Origin: Thermoplasmata archaeon
GTDB taxonomy: Archaea > Thermoplasmatota > Thermoplasmata > Halarchaeoplasmatales > Halarchaeoplasmataceae
Length of the DNA stretch: 13,236 nt
Direction: 5' to 3'
Assembly: GCA_019594025.1 (NCBI GenBank)
Contig: JAFDUB010000042.1
Span: forward strand, 1-13,236
Shown in pieces: positions 1-7,659 of this stretch (the first letter of the stretch is position 1; every line of letters begins with the position of its first letter). The position numbers and the translations under genes are program-made. The notes beneath the pieces were generated by a model. That model was given only the letters and a program-made list of their open reading frames with translations, made no database searches and had not been told where the DNA came from.

Positions 1-2
1 AC

Positions 3-971
3 GTATATGCCGGCGCCAGCGACGGAAAGTTATATTCTTTCTACTCCGATGGAACTCTTCGGTGGACATTCAGCACGGATTCAAGAATACATTCGTCACC
101 TTCCATCGATGGTGAAGACAATGTATATATTACATCCATGGACAACAAGATTTACTCACTCACTGAGAGAGGTGAACTGCGTTGGAGCTATGAAACCGAG
201 GGGTATATCACAACTTCACCTGCTGTTTGCTCTGACGGACATTTGTATTTCGGTTCAAGCGACGGAAGGTTCTATTCTTTGGCAGCAGAGGGTACGGAAA
301 GGAAGGTAGTAAACATAGGACAAAGCATCATATCCTCTGCAGCTATCGGCAGCGACGGTACGGTATATTTTGGTGGAATCGACGGGCGTGTGTACGCTAT
401 TAACGGTATTGAGGAATCAAAGGACATACCCCCTACTCCAATCTCTTTAAAAGGTGAGATCGGAGACGGTTTTATCAACATCAGCTGGGACATGCCGGAG
501 CAGGAACATGAAGTCAACAGTTTTAACATATATCGAAGGCACAACGAGAGTAAAGAATCATACCTTTACTCAGTAGAGGGTAGTAAAAACTACTTTAAAG
601 ACTCGACCATTAAAAACGGAGAAACATACGAATACCGAATATCGGCTGTTAACCAGGATGGAGAATCCACTCCCTCGGACCCCTTTGTTATCACCGTTAC
701 AACAACTGAAGAGGAAGAGCAATCTCTCTTCTACAGAAGAGGTACGATTACTTTGTTGTCCATCTTCACCCTCGTATTGTTTTTAACCTTGTGTATGATA
801 TTGAAACGGAGAAGGGAGGAAGAACACTCTCAGTCAGATTTAAAAGATGAAAAGATACAACCGCGTTACACCTGCCCTTTCTGCGGTAATCTGATCTATA
901 TATCTCAACAAGATGAGATGAATATTAAATGTCCGCGGTGTAAAAGTACCATCATAGATGGGTTGTATTGA
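3..971 (+). CDS. Exported PQQ-type beta-propeller / FN3 / membrane / zinc-ribbon protein, 5' end outside the window
   Basis: The frame is open from base 3, so the true start lies upstream; the first in-window ATG (138) is inside a blade and is not a start. The 322 visible residues begin with at least four propeller blades, each carrying a variant of D-G-x-(V/L)-Y-(F/A)-G-x-x-D-G-(R/K)-x-Y (residues about 1-135). This is the PQQ-like repeat. A fibronectin type III domain follows at about 143-232 (ISW near its start, YRISAVN near its end). A single hydrophobic helix at about 248-268 is followed by KRRR, which suggests the propeller faces outward. The inner tail ends in a zinc ribbon with CPFC at 291-294 and CPRC at 310-313. 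The ligand and role are unknown. Many archaeal proteins pair such propellers with adhesion-type domains, so surface sensing or binding is an inference. The last 20 bases overlap the convergent Nudix gene. Confidence 0.85.
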   Translation, partial: VYAGASDGKLYSFYSDGTLRWTFSTDSRIHSSPSIDGEDNVYITSMDNKIYSLTERGELRWSYETEGYITTSPAVCSDGHLYFGSSDGRFYSLAAEGTERKVVNIGQSIISSAAIGSDGTVYFGGIDGRVYAINGIEESKDIPPTPISLKGEIGDGFINISWDMPEQEHEVNSFNIYRRHNESKESYLYSVEGSKNYFKDSTIKNGETYEYRISAVNQDGESTPSDPFVITVTTTEEEEQSLFYRRGTITLLSIFTLVLFLTLCMILKRRREEEHSQSDLKDEKIQPRYTCPFCGNLIYISQQDEMNIKCPRCKSTIIDGLY

Positions 972-1455
972 CGCTCTTTTTCAGTATTCTCAAAACATCT
1001 CTTGTTTCCGGTAGGAATTTCTCTTTAGATAATTTATCCTTGATATTCTTTAAGGGTATAAACTCGCCCTTTTGAAATTCGTCAGGGTGGAGCTCGACGT
1101 TGGAGGGCGATACCGTGACTTTAAAAAGTGATACGTGTTCCACCTCCTCCGGTAATTCTTTCACAAAATTTCCCAGATGTACGTAATCACCGGTTGTACC
1201 AAGCTCCTCCCGCATCTCCTTGACCAGGGCTTCCTCGTAGGACAGCCCGGCAGATACATGACCACCCAACACAACGCTCCAATAGCCCTTGAAGAATTCC
1301 TTCTCACCGCTCCTTTTGGTAACCAGTATGCGGTTGTCGAAAGAAAAAACAAAGAACATCACCGTTCTATGGGGAAGCCTCTTTTGGTGTACCTCTCTCC
1401 TACTGGCGGTTCCGATCACTTCGTTGTCCTCGTTCACTACGTCGATCAATTCCAT
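952..1455 (-). CDS. Nudix hydrolase, YfcD / isopentenyl-diphosphate-isomerase-like group
   Basis: The 167 residues open with ELIDVVNEDNEVIGTASR and then H-x-x-x-L-P-H-R, the entry pattern of the YfcD and IPP-isomerase-like Nudix proteins. The Nudix box is at about 68-91 (GGHVSAG..., then KEMREELG). The metal-binding E-x-x-E-E core is kept, but the first glutamate of G-x5-E is leucine and the usual arginine of the RE pair is lysine. These proteins hydrolyse nucleoside-diphosphate-linked compounds, and the exact substrate cannot be read from sequence. True type I IPP isomerase is less likely because its extra catalytic Cys/Glu signature is not evident. The ATG at 1455 is preceded at 26 bp by a TATA-like box with no SD, so the mRNA is probably leaderless. 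The 3' end overlaps the propeller gene on the other strand by 20 bp. Confidence 0.88.
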   Translation of the reverse strand: MELIDVVNEDNEVIGTASRREVHQKRLPHRTVMFFVFSFDNRILVTKRSGEKEFFKGYWSVVLGGHVSAGLSYEEALVKEMREELGTTGDYVHLGNFVKELPEEVEHVSLFKVTVSPSNVELHPDEFQKGEFIPLKNIKDKLSKEKFLPETRDVLRILKKSVNTTHL

Positions 1456-1477
1456 ATTTTAGGGAACATGGGTGTAG

Positions 1478-1486
1478 TATAAAAAG
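1478..1486 (-). promoter_or_regulatory. TATA-like box for the Nudix gene
   Basis: On the minus strand this reads CTTTTTATA. Its centre is about 26 bp upstream of the ATG at 1455. That is the usual TATA-to-start distance in archaea and would put the transcript start at or next to the ATG. Confidence 0.5.
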
Positions 1487-1563
1487 AAATCATTGCATCA
1501 CCGTGCAAAAGGTCATACCAGACCGGGGGGAAATTTAAAGTTTTATTATTTTTAAAGCTTAGT

Positions 1564-1989
1564 CTAGGAATCCATACTCTTTCTTTTGGAATAGTACCTG
1601 ATACCAAGTTCTACGTATCCTAAGCCTTCAAAAAATCTCATGGATTCTGGGTTGTCACCTTCGATCAGGATTCCGATTATCTCAAATCCTCTTCTGTCGA
1701 ACTCTTTTTCCAAAGACTTAACCAGGCGTGTACCAAGTCCCCTGTTCCTATATTCGGGATGTACTGCGAGACGGTTGATCCATCCCTTTCTTCCATCGTC
1801 GGTTCCAAAGACCACCGCCACCAATCGGTCCCCGTCGTAGAATCCTTTCCAGTACTCTGGGTCCTCCCTTATCTCCCGGGTAATTCTTTTTTTAGTGTCC
1901 CTCCCCAAAGGTTTGTAAGGCAATCCACACATATCCCATAAATCGATGATTTTGTCGTAATCTTTTATATCTACGATGCGCAGTTCCAT
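1564..1989 (-). CDS. GNAT family N-acetyltransferase
   Basis: This 141-residue protein is a single GNAT domain. It transfers an acetyl group from acetyl-CoA to an amine, and the acceptor is unknown. The acetyl-CoA loop (motif A) is clear: INRLAVHPEYRNRGLGTRLV at 71-90, with the R-x-x-G-x-G pyrophosphate-binding turn at 81-86. Motif B follows as N113-PESMRFFEGLGY, typical of RimI-like GNATs. The N-terminal stretch D-L-W-x-x-C-G-L-P-Y-K-P-x-G-R-D (16-31) is a pattern I recall from a group of archaeal single-domain GNATs. The ATG at 1989 has no SD but a TATA-like box centred about 25 bp upstream, which fits a leaderless message. It lies 108 bp upstream of the Nudix gene on the same strand. Both genes have their own promoter, so they need not be one operon. 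Confidence 0.9.
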   Translation of the reverse strand: MELRIVDIKDYDKIIDLWDMCGLPYKPLGRDTKKRITREIREDPEYWKGFYDGDRLVAVVFGTDDGRKGWINRLAVHPEYRNRGLGTRLVKSLEKEFDRRGFEIIGILIEGDNPESMRFFEGLGYVELGIRYYSKRKSMDS

Positions 1990-2010
1990 AGGAGTGAATT
2001 AAAAAAATAG

Positions 2011-2017
2011 TTTATAA
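2011..2017 (-). promoter_or_regulatory. TATA-like box for the GNAT gene
   Basis: This reads TTATAAA on the minus strand, centred about 25 bp upstream of the ATG at 1989. No SD lies between box and start. Confidence 0.45.
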
Positions 2018-2026
2018 TCATTTTCC

Positions 2027-2302
2027 TTACTTATCTTCGATGTTTAACTCCATGCTGTATTTTTGAGTGCCTAGTCTGTACACCCAAACCTCACCGGTAA
2101 GTCCGTCTATTTTTCTTTTCTCCAAAAGGCCTATTTCCGCCAGATTGTGCAGGTAGTTCACGGCGGTGGCGGTGGTGATTCCTATATAGGATGCCACATC
2201 GTTTGCCTTCACCCAGTTCTTTTTCGTAAGTTCTTTTAACAAAGCCGGTACATACTTTTTTCCCAGTATCTTGGCCGTCCTGTTGAAGTCATCTACGTTC
2301 AT
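2027..2302 (-). CDS. Small winged helix-turn-helix DNA-binding protein
   Basis: The 91 residues fit one winged-helix domain. Residues 17-27 (YVPALLKELTK) form a first helix, 31-57 (VKANDVASYIG, then TTATAVNYLHNLAEIG) form the helix-turn-helix, and 58-76 (LLEKRKIDGLTGEVWVYRL) form the wing hairpin. The layout matches archaeal ArsR/MarR-like regulators, and no ligand pocket or cysteine metal site is visible. The frame stays open upstream to a TTG at 2344. I chose the ATG at 2302 because an AT-rich TATA-like box sits about 26 bp before it and no SD precedes the TTG. The gene diverges from nurA-herA over a 138 bp gap. It could therefore regulate that operon or itself, but no operator palindrome is obvious. 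Confidence 0.75.
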   Translation of the reverse strand: MNVDDFNRTAKILGKKYVPALLKELTKKNWVKANDVASYIGITTATAVNYLHNLAEIGLLEKRKIDGLTGEVWVYRLGTQKYSMELNIEDK

Positions 2303-2322
2303 CGGATAGGTATAAAGTTTGA

Positions 2323-2334
2323 ATATTATTAAAG
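2323..2334 (-). promoter_or_regulatory. TATA-like box for the winged-helix gene
   Basis: On the minus strand this reads CTTTAATAATAT, centred about 26 bp before the ATG at 2302. It supports that ATG over the upstream TTG. A second AT-rich patch at 2310-2318 is too close (about 12 bp) to serve this start. Confidence 0.4.
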
Positions 2335-2402
2335 CTTTACTCAAAACCTATTTCCATAAACACTGCGGAAACGGATCATACCACTTTCGTTCACCCCCTT
2401 TC

Positions 2403-2412
2403 TTAAAGATTA
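2403..2412 (+). promoter_or_regulatory. Possible TATA-like box of the nurA-herA operon
   Basis: TTAAAGATTA lies about 34 bp before the nurA ATG and after a C/T run. A transcript start near 2432 would leave a short leader that includes AAGGGA just before the ATG. The box is weak. Confidence 0.3.
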
Positions 2413-2440
2413 AGTACTCCTAGCCGATTAAGCCAAGGGA

Positions 2441-3466
2441 ATGATACAGGAATTATGGAAGATCCTTAAGCAGATGGGAGGGGTCCCAGAGGAATGGGGA
2501 GACCCTCAATTCCAACATCAACAGGGGTACTACGAACCCGTGCCATTATCTCGGGATAACTTTCGCGACTACAGCTTCACGGACTCAGGGGATAAGTTGA
2601 TATGCTGCGTAGATGGTGGTAATAACTGCATATACCGATCACCGGTGGATTCTCTACATCTAATTCGAGTGTACTTCAACCTATTCAAAGACCGGAAGAG
2701 GCACCAAAACGTTAAGCCGTTGAACGCCTTTTTGGCGGTTGAAAATGAGGACTACAAGATTAAAGCTCGTCTTTATCCCATGGATTCAGGAATCGAAATC
2801 ACCGAAAGGGAGTTCGTTTTAGATAAAGAAGAGCTGGGAAACGGAGGGGCAGAAAAGGCTGCCAGGGCGGTTAGAACGTATTTAGAGTGGGAGACCATGA
2901 GATATGCTGCAGACAAATTTCTAAGCCAAGGAGACATACTGGTAAAGGATGGTGTCTTACAGACAAGTGTGGAAGGCGAAAAAGGCTACGCGGAAAGTTT
3001 ATACGAAAAGGTAGAGGAAAAGAAGGTGAATCTCCTGGGGATCGCAAAGTCCTGCTCTCTCCGCACGACCATGGGACATTCTTTGATATCCGCTGTAAGG
3101 TATCTTGCGCAGGATTTTGATTCCGCCCTTTGGTATTATCATCCTTTGACGGTTAACCGTAATCCCGATCACAGAGGCGATATGACGATAGTAAAGTATC
3201 ATCCTCGTTCAGAGTACGTGTTCCGGACGGAGTTTTACGACGGCTTTAAACAGGATAAAGAAAAGGTGTTGGCATACCTTGCTAACCAGGCAAGGGATCC
3301 TCTATTCCTAGGATATCCCTATGGGCTCGTTGACGCCGATATCAAAGCACGGATATCGGACGATGAAGCCAGACACCTGAGGAAGGCAGGTGCGGATCGA
3401 ATGGAAAAGACTTTATCGTACAGGATGAAGGCAATGGATGCCCATGATAAATTGAGTGAGTTATAG
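2441..3466 (+). CDS. nurA: NurA-family 5'-3' nuclease
   Basis: NurA is the dimeric nuclease that works with the HerA translocase to resect DNA ends for recombination. The 341 residues match its usual length. Visible signatures are the first metal aspartate in CVDGG (D58), an acidic strand near E119/E122, the second metal aspartate in ILVKDGVLQ (D170), the G-I-A-K-S strand-turn at 200-204, and the C-terminal block DPLFLGYPYGLVDADIKARI (286-305). From memory, Sulfolobus NurA uses D58, E114, D131, Y291 and H299. Here Y292 is present, but the residue eight further on is D300, not histidine. The identity rests on these motifs plus the herA gene 12 bp downstream. The pair probably forms one operon. 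No mre11 or rad50 lies in the window, although in many archaea these four genes sit together. Confidence 0.88.
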   Translation: MIQELWKILKQMGGVPEEWGDPQFQHQQGYYEPVPLSRDNFRDYSFTDSGDKLICCVDGGNNCIYRSPVDSLHLIRVYFNLFKDRKRHQNVKPLNAFLAVENEDYKIKARLYPMDSGIEITEREFVLDKEELGNGGAEKAARAVRTYLEWETMRYAADKFLSQGDILVKDGVLQTSVEGEKGYAESLYEKVEEKKVNLLGIAKSCSLRTTMGHSLISAVRYLAQDFDSALWYYHPLTVNRNPDHRGDMTIVKYHPRSEYVFRTEFYDGFKQDKEKVLAYLANQARDPLFLGYPYGLVDADIKARISDDEARHLRKAGADRMEKTLSYRMKAMDAHDKLSEL

Positions 3467-3467
3467 A

Positions 3468-3474
3468 AGGTGGT
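3468..3474 (+). promoter_or_regulatory. Shine-Dalgarno site of herA
   Basis: AAGGTGG lies 4 bases before the herA ATG, just after the nurA stop. AGGTG matches the archaeal anti-SD partner AGGAGGTGAT. It sets the herA start and shows internal initiation in a nurA-herA message. Confidence 0.65.
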
Positions 3475-3478
3475 ATAA

Positions 3479-4981
3479 ATGACAACCGTGGGACAGATAA
3501 TAGGTGGAGAATACGGAGAGCTGTATATTAGGCAGAAGGCGGGCCAAACCATAGAGATAGGTGAACTTTTATCGGTGGGAGGAAACGTAATCCTGCAGGT
3601 GCATGACCTTGGATATCAATCTCTTATGGAGGACGATGACCTGGCTAGAATAAGCGGCATGCAGCTCGAGGGGTACGATGAAACCACCCTGATGGAAGAA
3701 GAAATCCGGAACTACATAAATGCAAAGGCCAAATTGCTTGTCCATGTAAAAAACGGTGAAGCGAAGATACCTAAGAAGCTTCCTCCCTTTTTCAACCGAA
3801 TTAAAAGGGTGAGCGAAGAGCATTTCGAGTTCCTGGATGAGCCGGAAAACGGGCTGTATTTAGGTAAGATAAGAAGTGGGAGCAGAGTACTAGACGTCCC
3901 TGTGTACATTGACGGAAAGAAGGCGCTGTCTCACCACGTACTTATACCGGCTACTACGGGAAGAGGTAAGAGCAATCTTGTAAAGGTGATGCTCTGGAAC
4001 CTAATTCCGAAGGATTACTGCGGTATGCTGATTATAGATCCACACGACGAGTACTACGGCAGAAACGAATTAGGTGCTAAAGACCACCCGGAGGCACAAA
4101 ACAAAATCGAGTACTATTCACCCAACCCTCCTAAAGGGGGCTTTAGTTTGAGACTAAACATAGATTTGCTTAAACCGTGGGATTTGAGAGGCATAATCGA
4201 GCTCACCTCGGCCCAAACCGACGCCATGTACGTTTACCATGAAGAATATAAAGATAAATGGTTGACGGATCTATTCATGAGTGATGAAGAGGAAGCGAGG
4301 AGACACGGCATCCAAGAAACCACGCTGGAAGTACTTCGAAGGAAACTGTCCCTTGCCATCGACGTGCATAGAGAAAGGAGTAGGGTGTACTGCAGAAGCA
4401 GTATATTCACCACTAGAAGCAACGAAAACATGCTGAACCAGATAGTTGATTCCATCGAGATGGGAAAGAAAATAATACTGGATACGAGTTCCATGCCCCA
4501 GGATAAAGAACTACTGATCGCTGGTATGATCACCAACCGGTTGTTCAACAGATACAAACGTTACAAAGAAAAAGGTGAATTGGACGGTAAACCGACCGTG
4601 AGCGTCGTAATAGAAGAGGCTCCTCGGGTCCTAGGTGAACGTGCCGGTAGAAACGTGTTCCATACCATCGCTAGGGAGGGAAGAAAGTTCAGAGTAGGTC
4701 TCATAGCGATTACTCAGTTATCCAGCATGATACCTAGGGAACTGCTGGCCAACATGAATACCAAGATTATCCTCGGTAACGAGATGAGGAGTGAAAGAGA
4801 GGCTATAATCGGAAGTGTTGCACAGGACCTGTCCAAGGACAGTAAAAACATAGCAAGTCTTGATAGGGGTGAAGCAATTGTCAGCAGCATATTCACCAAG
4901 TTTGCAGTACCCATAAAGATCGATTTGTTCGAAGATATAGCCCGGACCAAAGACAAGAAAAATCTAATGTTTTTTAATTAA
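3479..4981 (+). CDS. herA: HerA hexameric DNA translocase/helicase
   Basis: HerA is a hexameric FtsK/HerA-class ATPase that pumps duplex DNA and drives NurA during end resection. The 500 residues are full length for the family. The N-terminus (1-50, VGQIIGGEYGELYIRQ onward) is the HAS-barrel that docks NurA. Walker A is ATTGRGKSN at 158-166. The HerA motif LIIDPHDEY is at 184-192 and the Walker B acidic strand VVIEEAP at 376-382. The sensor glutamine is in AITQLSS (Q413). A conserved C-terminal stretch, LASLDRGEA-like, is at 458-466. Residues 240-330 form the helical insertion typical of the fold. The alternative, a VirB4 or TraD-type conjugation ATPase, is unlikely given the HAS-barrel and the nurA neighbour. 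It ends 31 bp before the convergent exported-protein gene. Confidence 0.93.
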   Translation: MTTVGQIIGGEYGELYIRQKAGQTIEIGELLSVGGNVILQVHDLGYQSLMEDDDLARISGMQLEGYDETTLMEEEIRNYINAKAKLLVHVKNGEAKIPKKLPPFFNRIKRVSEEHFEFLDEPENGLYLGKIRSGSRVLDVPVYIDGKKALSHHVLIPATTGRGKSNLVKVMLWNLIPKDYCGMLIIDPHDEYYGRNELGAKDHPEAQNKIEYYSPNPPKGGFSLRLNIDLLKPWDLRGIIELTSAQTDAMYVYHEEYKDKWLTDLFMSDEEEARRHGIQETTLEVLRRKLSLAIDVHRERSRVYCRSSIFTTRSNENMLNQIVDSIEMGKKIILDTSSMPQDKELLIAGMITNRLFNRYKRYKEKGELDGKPTVSVVIEEAPRVLGERAGRNVFHTIAREGRKFRVGLIAITQLSSMIPRELLANMNTKIILGNEMRSEREAIIGSVAQDLSKDSKNIASLDRGEAIVSSIFTKFAVPIKIDLFEDIARTKDKKNLMFFN

Positions 4982-4994
4982 AAAAAAAGAAAAA
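4977..4994 (-). terminator. Poly-T terminator for the exported-protein gene
   Basis: On the minus strand, starting 18 bases after the stop of the 5013-7547 gene, the sequence is TTTTTCTTTTTTTTT followed by AA. A pyrimidine run of this kind is an archaeal intrinsic terminator signal. It overlaps the last codon of herA by a few bases. In the plus direction, herA has only T6 at 4970-4975 and T5 at 4998-5002. Confidence 0.55.
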
Positions 4995-5012
4995 GGGTTT
5001 TTGGGAAGAAAC

Positions 5013-7547
5013 TTACCAAACCTCTTCCGTTTCCTCTTCTTCCACCTCGACCTCTTCTTCATCTAGGGGGGAAGATTCCGCCCATGAACTTTCCTCTTCC
5101 GAGACAAATTCAGAATCTTCTTCAGACTCTGGCAGAGGTTCATCCTTTCCGGCTTTTTCACCCGTTCTAGCCATGAACATCATCACGAATATAAGGGCAA
5201 TTATGATGATTATGGCTATCAGGATCACCGCGAAGAGTGTACCTTCCATTCCAAAGATCCCTTCTGGTTCCTCTTCAACCTCCAGGGTTCTGATGGTGAT
5301 AGGATATGTTACATTCCAGATCTCTCCATCGGAATCCATGGATTGTATCTCGATGGTTTCCTGGTATGGTTGACCAACCTGCATGTGCTTGGATGAAACC
5401 ATATTAAAGGAAACGGATATGCTTTCTCCAGGGCCTATCTCTCCCACATAAAGGGTCCATATGTGTGGTCTGGGAGCGGAAAGAGCTCCTTCGAGGTACA
5501 GATGAAGGTCGACTAGGTCCTCACCACTCTCAACGCCAAAGAGGTCCATCTCCATATGAGAAGTGTTCTTTGAGGTCTCTTCCTCCATCATAACTTCCCA
5601 CTCCTCTTCGTCGATATCCATCAAAAATTTGTATCTTTCGCTGCTTGTGGCAAAGGCACGTATAAAGCCGTCCACAATTGACCAGTTCTCGTTGTCGTAA
5701 AGCTCCGGCCGCATTGTGACCCAAGTGTCTCTAGCTGTATCGTCCCCGTGGTTGGTTATGTTGTATGTTAGGGTAAATATCTCTCCCGGCTGGATGTCGT
5801 TGTCCTCCAAGCGCCCTTCGACTGCTAACCTTGGACCCAGTCCCTTTAACTCGCCGGATATAGGTATGCTGAAATCCGACAGCTCCTCATTGGTATCCAC
5901 GTTAATCGCTCGGGTTATGGTTACGTTTATCACGTATGCATGGGAACGCTCGCTTAACCTCTGCTGCACGAAATCGGTGTTTATATCGACGTTGAAGAAT
6001 ATCTCAACCGTGCCGTCGGCGGGTAGGTAATCTCCGGACAAAGGATCCATTTCAACGTATCCCAGGGTTGGGTCTACAGGGTTATAGAAGGGAGTGTCTT
6101 CACCAGCTTCGAGCTGGACCATTAAATCCTTGAAATCAACGAGTTCGTGGTTGTGAAGTGTTACATCAAGCTGCACATAGGTGATATCTCCCAGAAGTTC
6201 AATCCTCTCAGCGGTGCCAGAGATGTCGATAGCTATGGATGTGACCGTCAGGAAAGCGTAGGGGCCGTCCCAGGGCCGCTCCATTTGAATATCACCTTCA
6301 TCAGGATTGTACCTATGGTCATCCTCTACAACCTCGTAGAGTAACGCCACGTTTGGACTCACTTCTAGGTCCCAATCGACGCCTACATGGAGGTACTGAG
6401 TTGCTTCACCTGTCGAACCGTCGTTGTAGTACCAACCGTCCCATCTGAACATCAGTTTATGCAGTCCGTCCTGTAAATAACGGTGAAGGCCTATTGTAAA
6501 TTCCATGCTTTCGTAGCTACCCTCGCCGCTCACTGAAAGGTCGCCTAGAGGTACGGCCACGTGTCTTACATCATCACCGTATTCGTAATGATCTACCGCT
6601 TGTATCATAAAGTAATCGTCAGCTATCAATCCAATGTACACGTCGCTGAGCGGTACGTTACCGGTGTTTTCAAAGGTCACTTCGAATGTGACTTCGGTTG
6701 TACCCTGATCGATATTGACTTCATCGTCTATGGTGGCCTCAATACGCGGGGTGAAATTCACCACGATGTCGAAGGTTCCTTCCTCTTCTATCGGTACACC
6801 GTCTCTATGAGCTGCCAGTTCGTAATCGGCGGTATAGATTCCGGGGTCAGTATCGGACTCAACGTCCACCCGGAAATAGGCTGTAGTTGTTGCTGTGGGT
6901 GGTAAGGCTCCCGGTATGAAGGCTGTGTCGTCCCTCACGGATACGCCTCCCGGAAGTCCGGTTACAGTGAGATATATATCGTTGAGTACCGTATCTCCAT
7001 CGTTGTATACGTCTACCTCCATTTCCTGGAAATACACGCCGGCCCAAAGTCCTGGCTCTGCGTCGAGGACCACGGAATTGTTTTCTATCACTACCTCGAT
7101 GTAAGCCTGGTAGGTCTCTTCTTCCGCAGCATCCGTCTCGTATTCAAGTATCGCCGTGAGTTCATAGGTACCGGCGGGTGCGTTACCGTCCACGTGGAAC
7201 TCGAAGGTCAAAAAGTAGTATGTAGTACCTTCAGGGATGGTCGCGTCGTCTTCTACCGCGGATACTACCCAGTCAAATGGTCCAGTTTCTGCAATGTACA
7301 GATTGGCGTTGTTCAAAGCTCCCGGCTCATCGGATCCTGCACCGTTGGTCACACTGACCCAAAACTCAACGTTTTCCTCTCCAACGTATACGCTGTCGAG
7401 ATTTGTGTCCATCTCAATGTCCATGTCGTTTGGTGGATTGTAGACATCGGCTTCTGCCATGGGCAAAATGCTCAAAATAGAGAGCAAAAGCATACTACAA
7501 ATCACCATGCTAAATATCTTATTTTTTTTCATGCTGTTTATTTTCAT
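5013..7547 (-). CDS. Large exported S-layer-like (COG1361/NEW3/CARDB-type) membrane-anchored protein
   Basis: The 844-residue protein has a signal peptide (basic MKINSMKKNK, hydrophobic core 11-29, likely cleavage after AEA at 31-33). A chain of Ig-like beta domains follows, with recurring phrases such as N-D-G-D-T-V-L-N-D, FENTGNVPLSDVYIGL and YNITNHGDDTARDTWV. These are typical of CARDB/NEW3 domains in COG1361-type archaeal surface proteins. At least seven N-x-S/T sites lie outside the membrane. A helix at about 769-792 anchors it. The 52-residue inner tail has 23 Asp/Glu and ends EEVW. The frame extends to an ATG at 7580, but I place the start at 7547 because a full SD lies 6 bases before it and the signal peptide then begins correctly. 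Function is unknown; an envelope or scaffold role is inferred. No transporter partner is adjacent. Confidence 0.85.
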   Translation of the reverse strand: MKINSMKKNKIFSMVICSMLLLSILSILPMAEADVYNPPNDMDIEMDTNLDSVYVGEENVEFWVSVTNGAGSDEPGALNNANLYIAETGPFDWVVSAVEDDATIPEGTTYYFLTFEFHVDGNAPAGTYELTAILEYETDAAEEETYQAYIEVVIENNSVVLDAEPGLWAGVYFQEMEVDVYNDGDTVLNDIYLTVTGLPGGVSVRDDTAFIPGALPPTATTTAYFRVDVESDTDPGIYTADYELAAHRDGVPIEEEGTFDIVVNFTPRIEATIDDEVNIDQGTTEVTFEVTFENTGNVPLSDVYIGLIADDYFMIQAVDHYEYGDDVRHVAVPLGDLSVSGEGSYESMEFTIGLHRYLQDGLHKLMFRWDGWYYNDGSTGEATQYLHVGVDWDLEVSPNVALLYEVVEDDHRYNPDEGDIQMERPWDGPYAFLTVTSIAIDISGTAERIELLGDITYVQLDVTLHNHELVDFKDLMVQLEAGEDTPFYNPVDPTLGYVEMDPLSGDYLPADGTVEIFFNVDINTDFVQQRLSERSHAYVINVTITRAINVDTNEELSDFSIPISGELKGLGPRLAVEGRLEDNDIQPGEIFTLTYNITNHGDDTARDTWVTMRPELYDNENWSIVDGFIRAFATSSERYKFLMDIDEEEWEVMMEEETSKNTSHMEMDLFGVESGEDLVDLHLYLEGALSAPRPHIWTLYVGEIGPGESISVSFNMVSSKHMQVGQPYQETIEIQSMDSDGEIWNVTYPITIRTLEVEEEPEGIFGMEGTLFAVILIAIIIIIALIFVMMFMARTGEKAGKDEPLPESEEDSEFVSEEESSWAESSPLDEEEVEVEEEETEEVW

Positions 7548-7553
7548 ACATAT

Positions 7554-7561
7554 TCCTCCTT
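7554..7561 (-). promoter_or_regulatory. Strong Shine-Dalgarno site of the exported-protein gene
   Basis: The minus strand reads AAGGAGGA, 6 bases before the ATG at 7547. It is the best SD in the window together with the one at 12528. It decides the start against the in-frame ATG at 7580. Confidence 0.75.
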
Positions 7562-7599
7562 TTGGAATATCGTTACCCATTTATACCAATGGAGGTATG

Positions 7600-7609
7600 G
7601 GTATAAGTT
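7600..7609 (-). promoter_or_regulatory. TATA-like box of the exported-protein gene
   Basis: AACTTATACC on the minus strand would give a transcript start near 7578 and a leader of about 30 bases that holds the SD. A second candidate, GGTATAAAT at 7579-7587, would start the RNA inside the SD and is less likely. Confidence 0.4.
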
Positions 7610-7659
7610 ATTTTTGGTACAACATTAAATTGATTTCTTTTTTGACAGGAGGCAACCAC

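Noticed and set aside
2441..4981. NurA-HerA as a phage-defence module
   Set aside because: Both proteins look like the housekeeping archaeal pair. No additional effector (SIR2, DUF4297 or similar) or defence gene is nearby.
7548..7580. Upstream ATG extension of the exported protein
   Set aside because: The added 11 residues translate through the SD itself and displace the signal peptide from the N-terminus.
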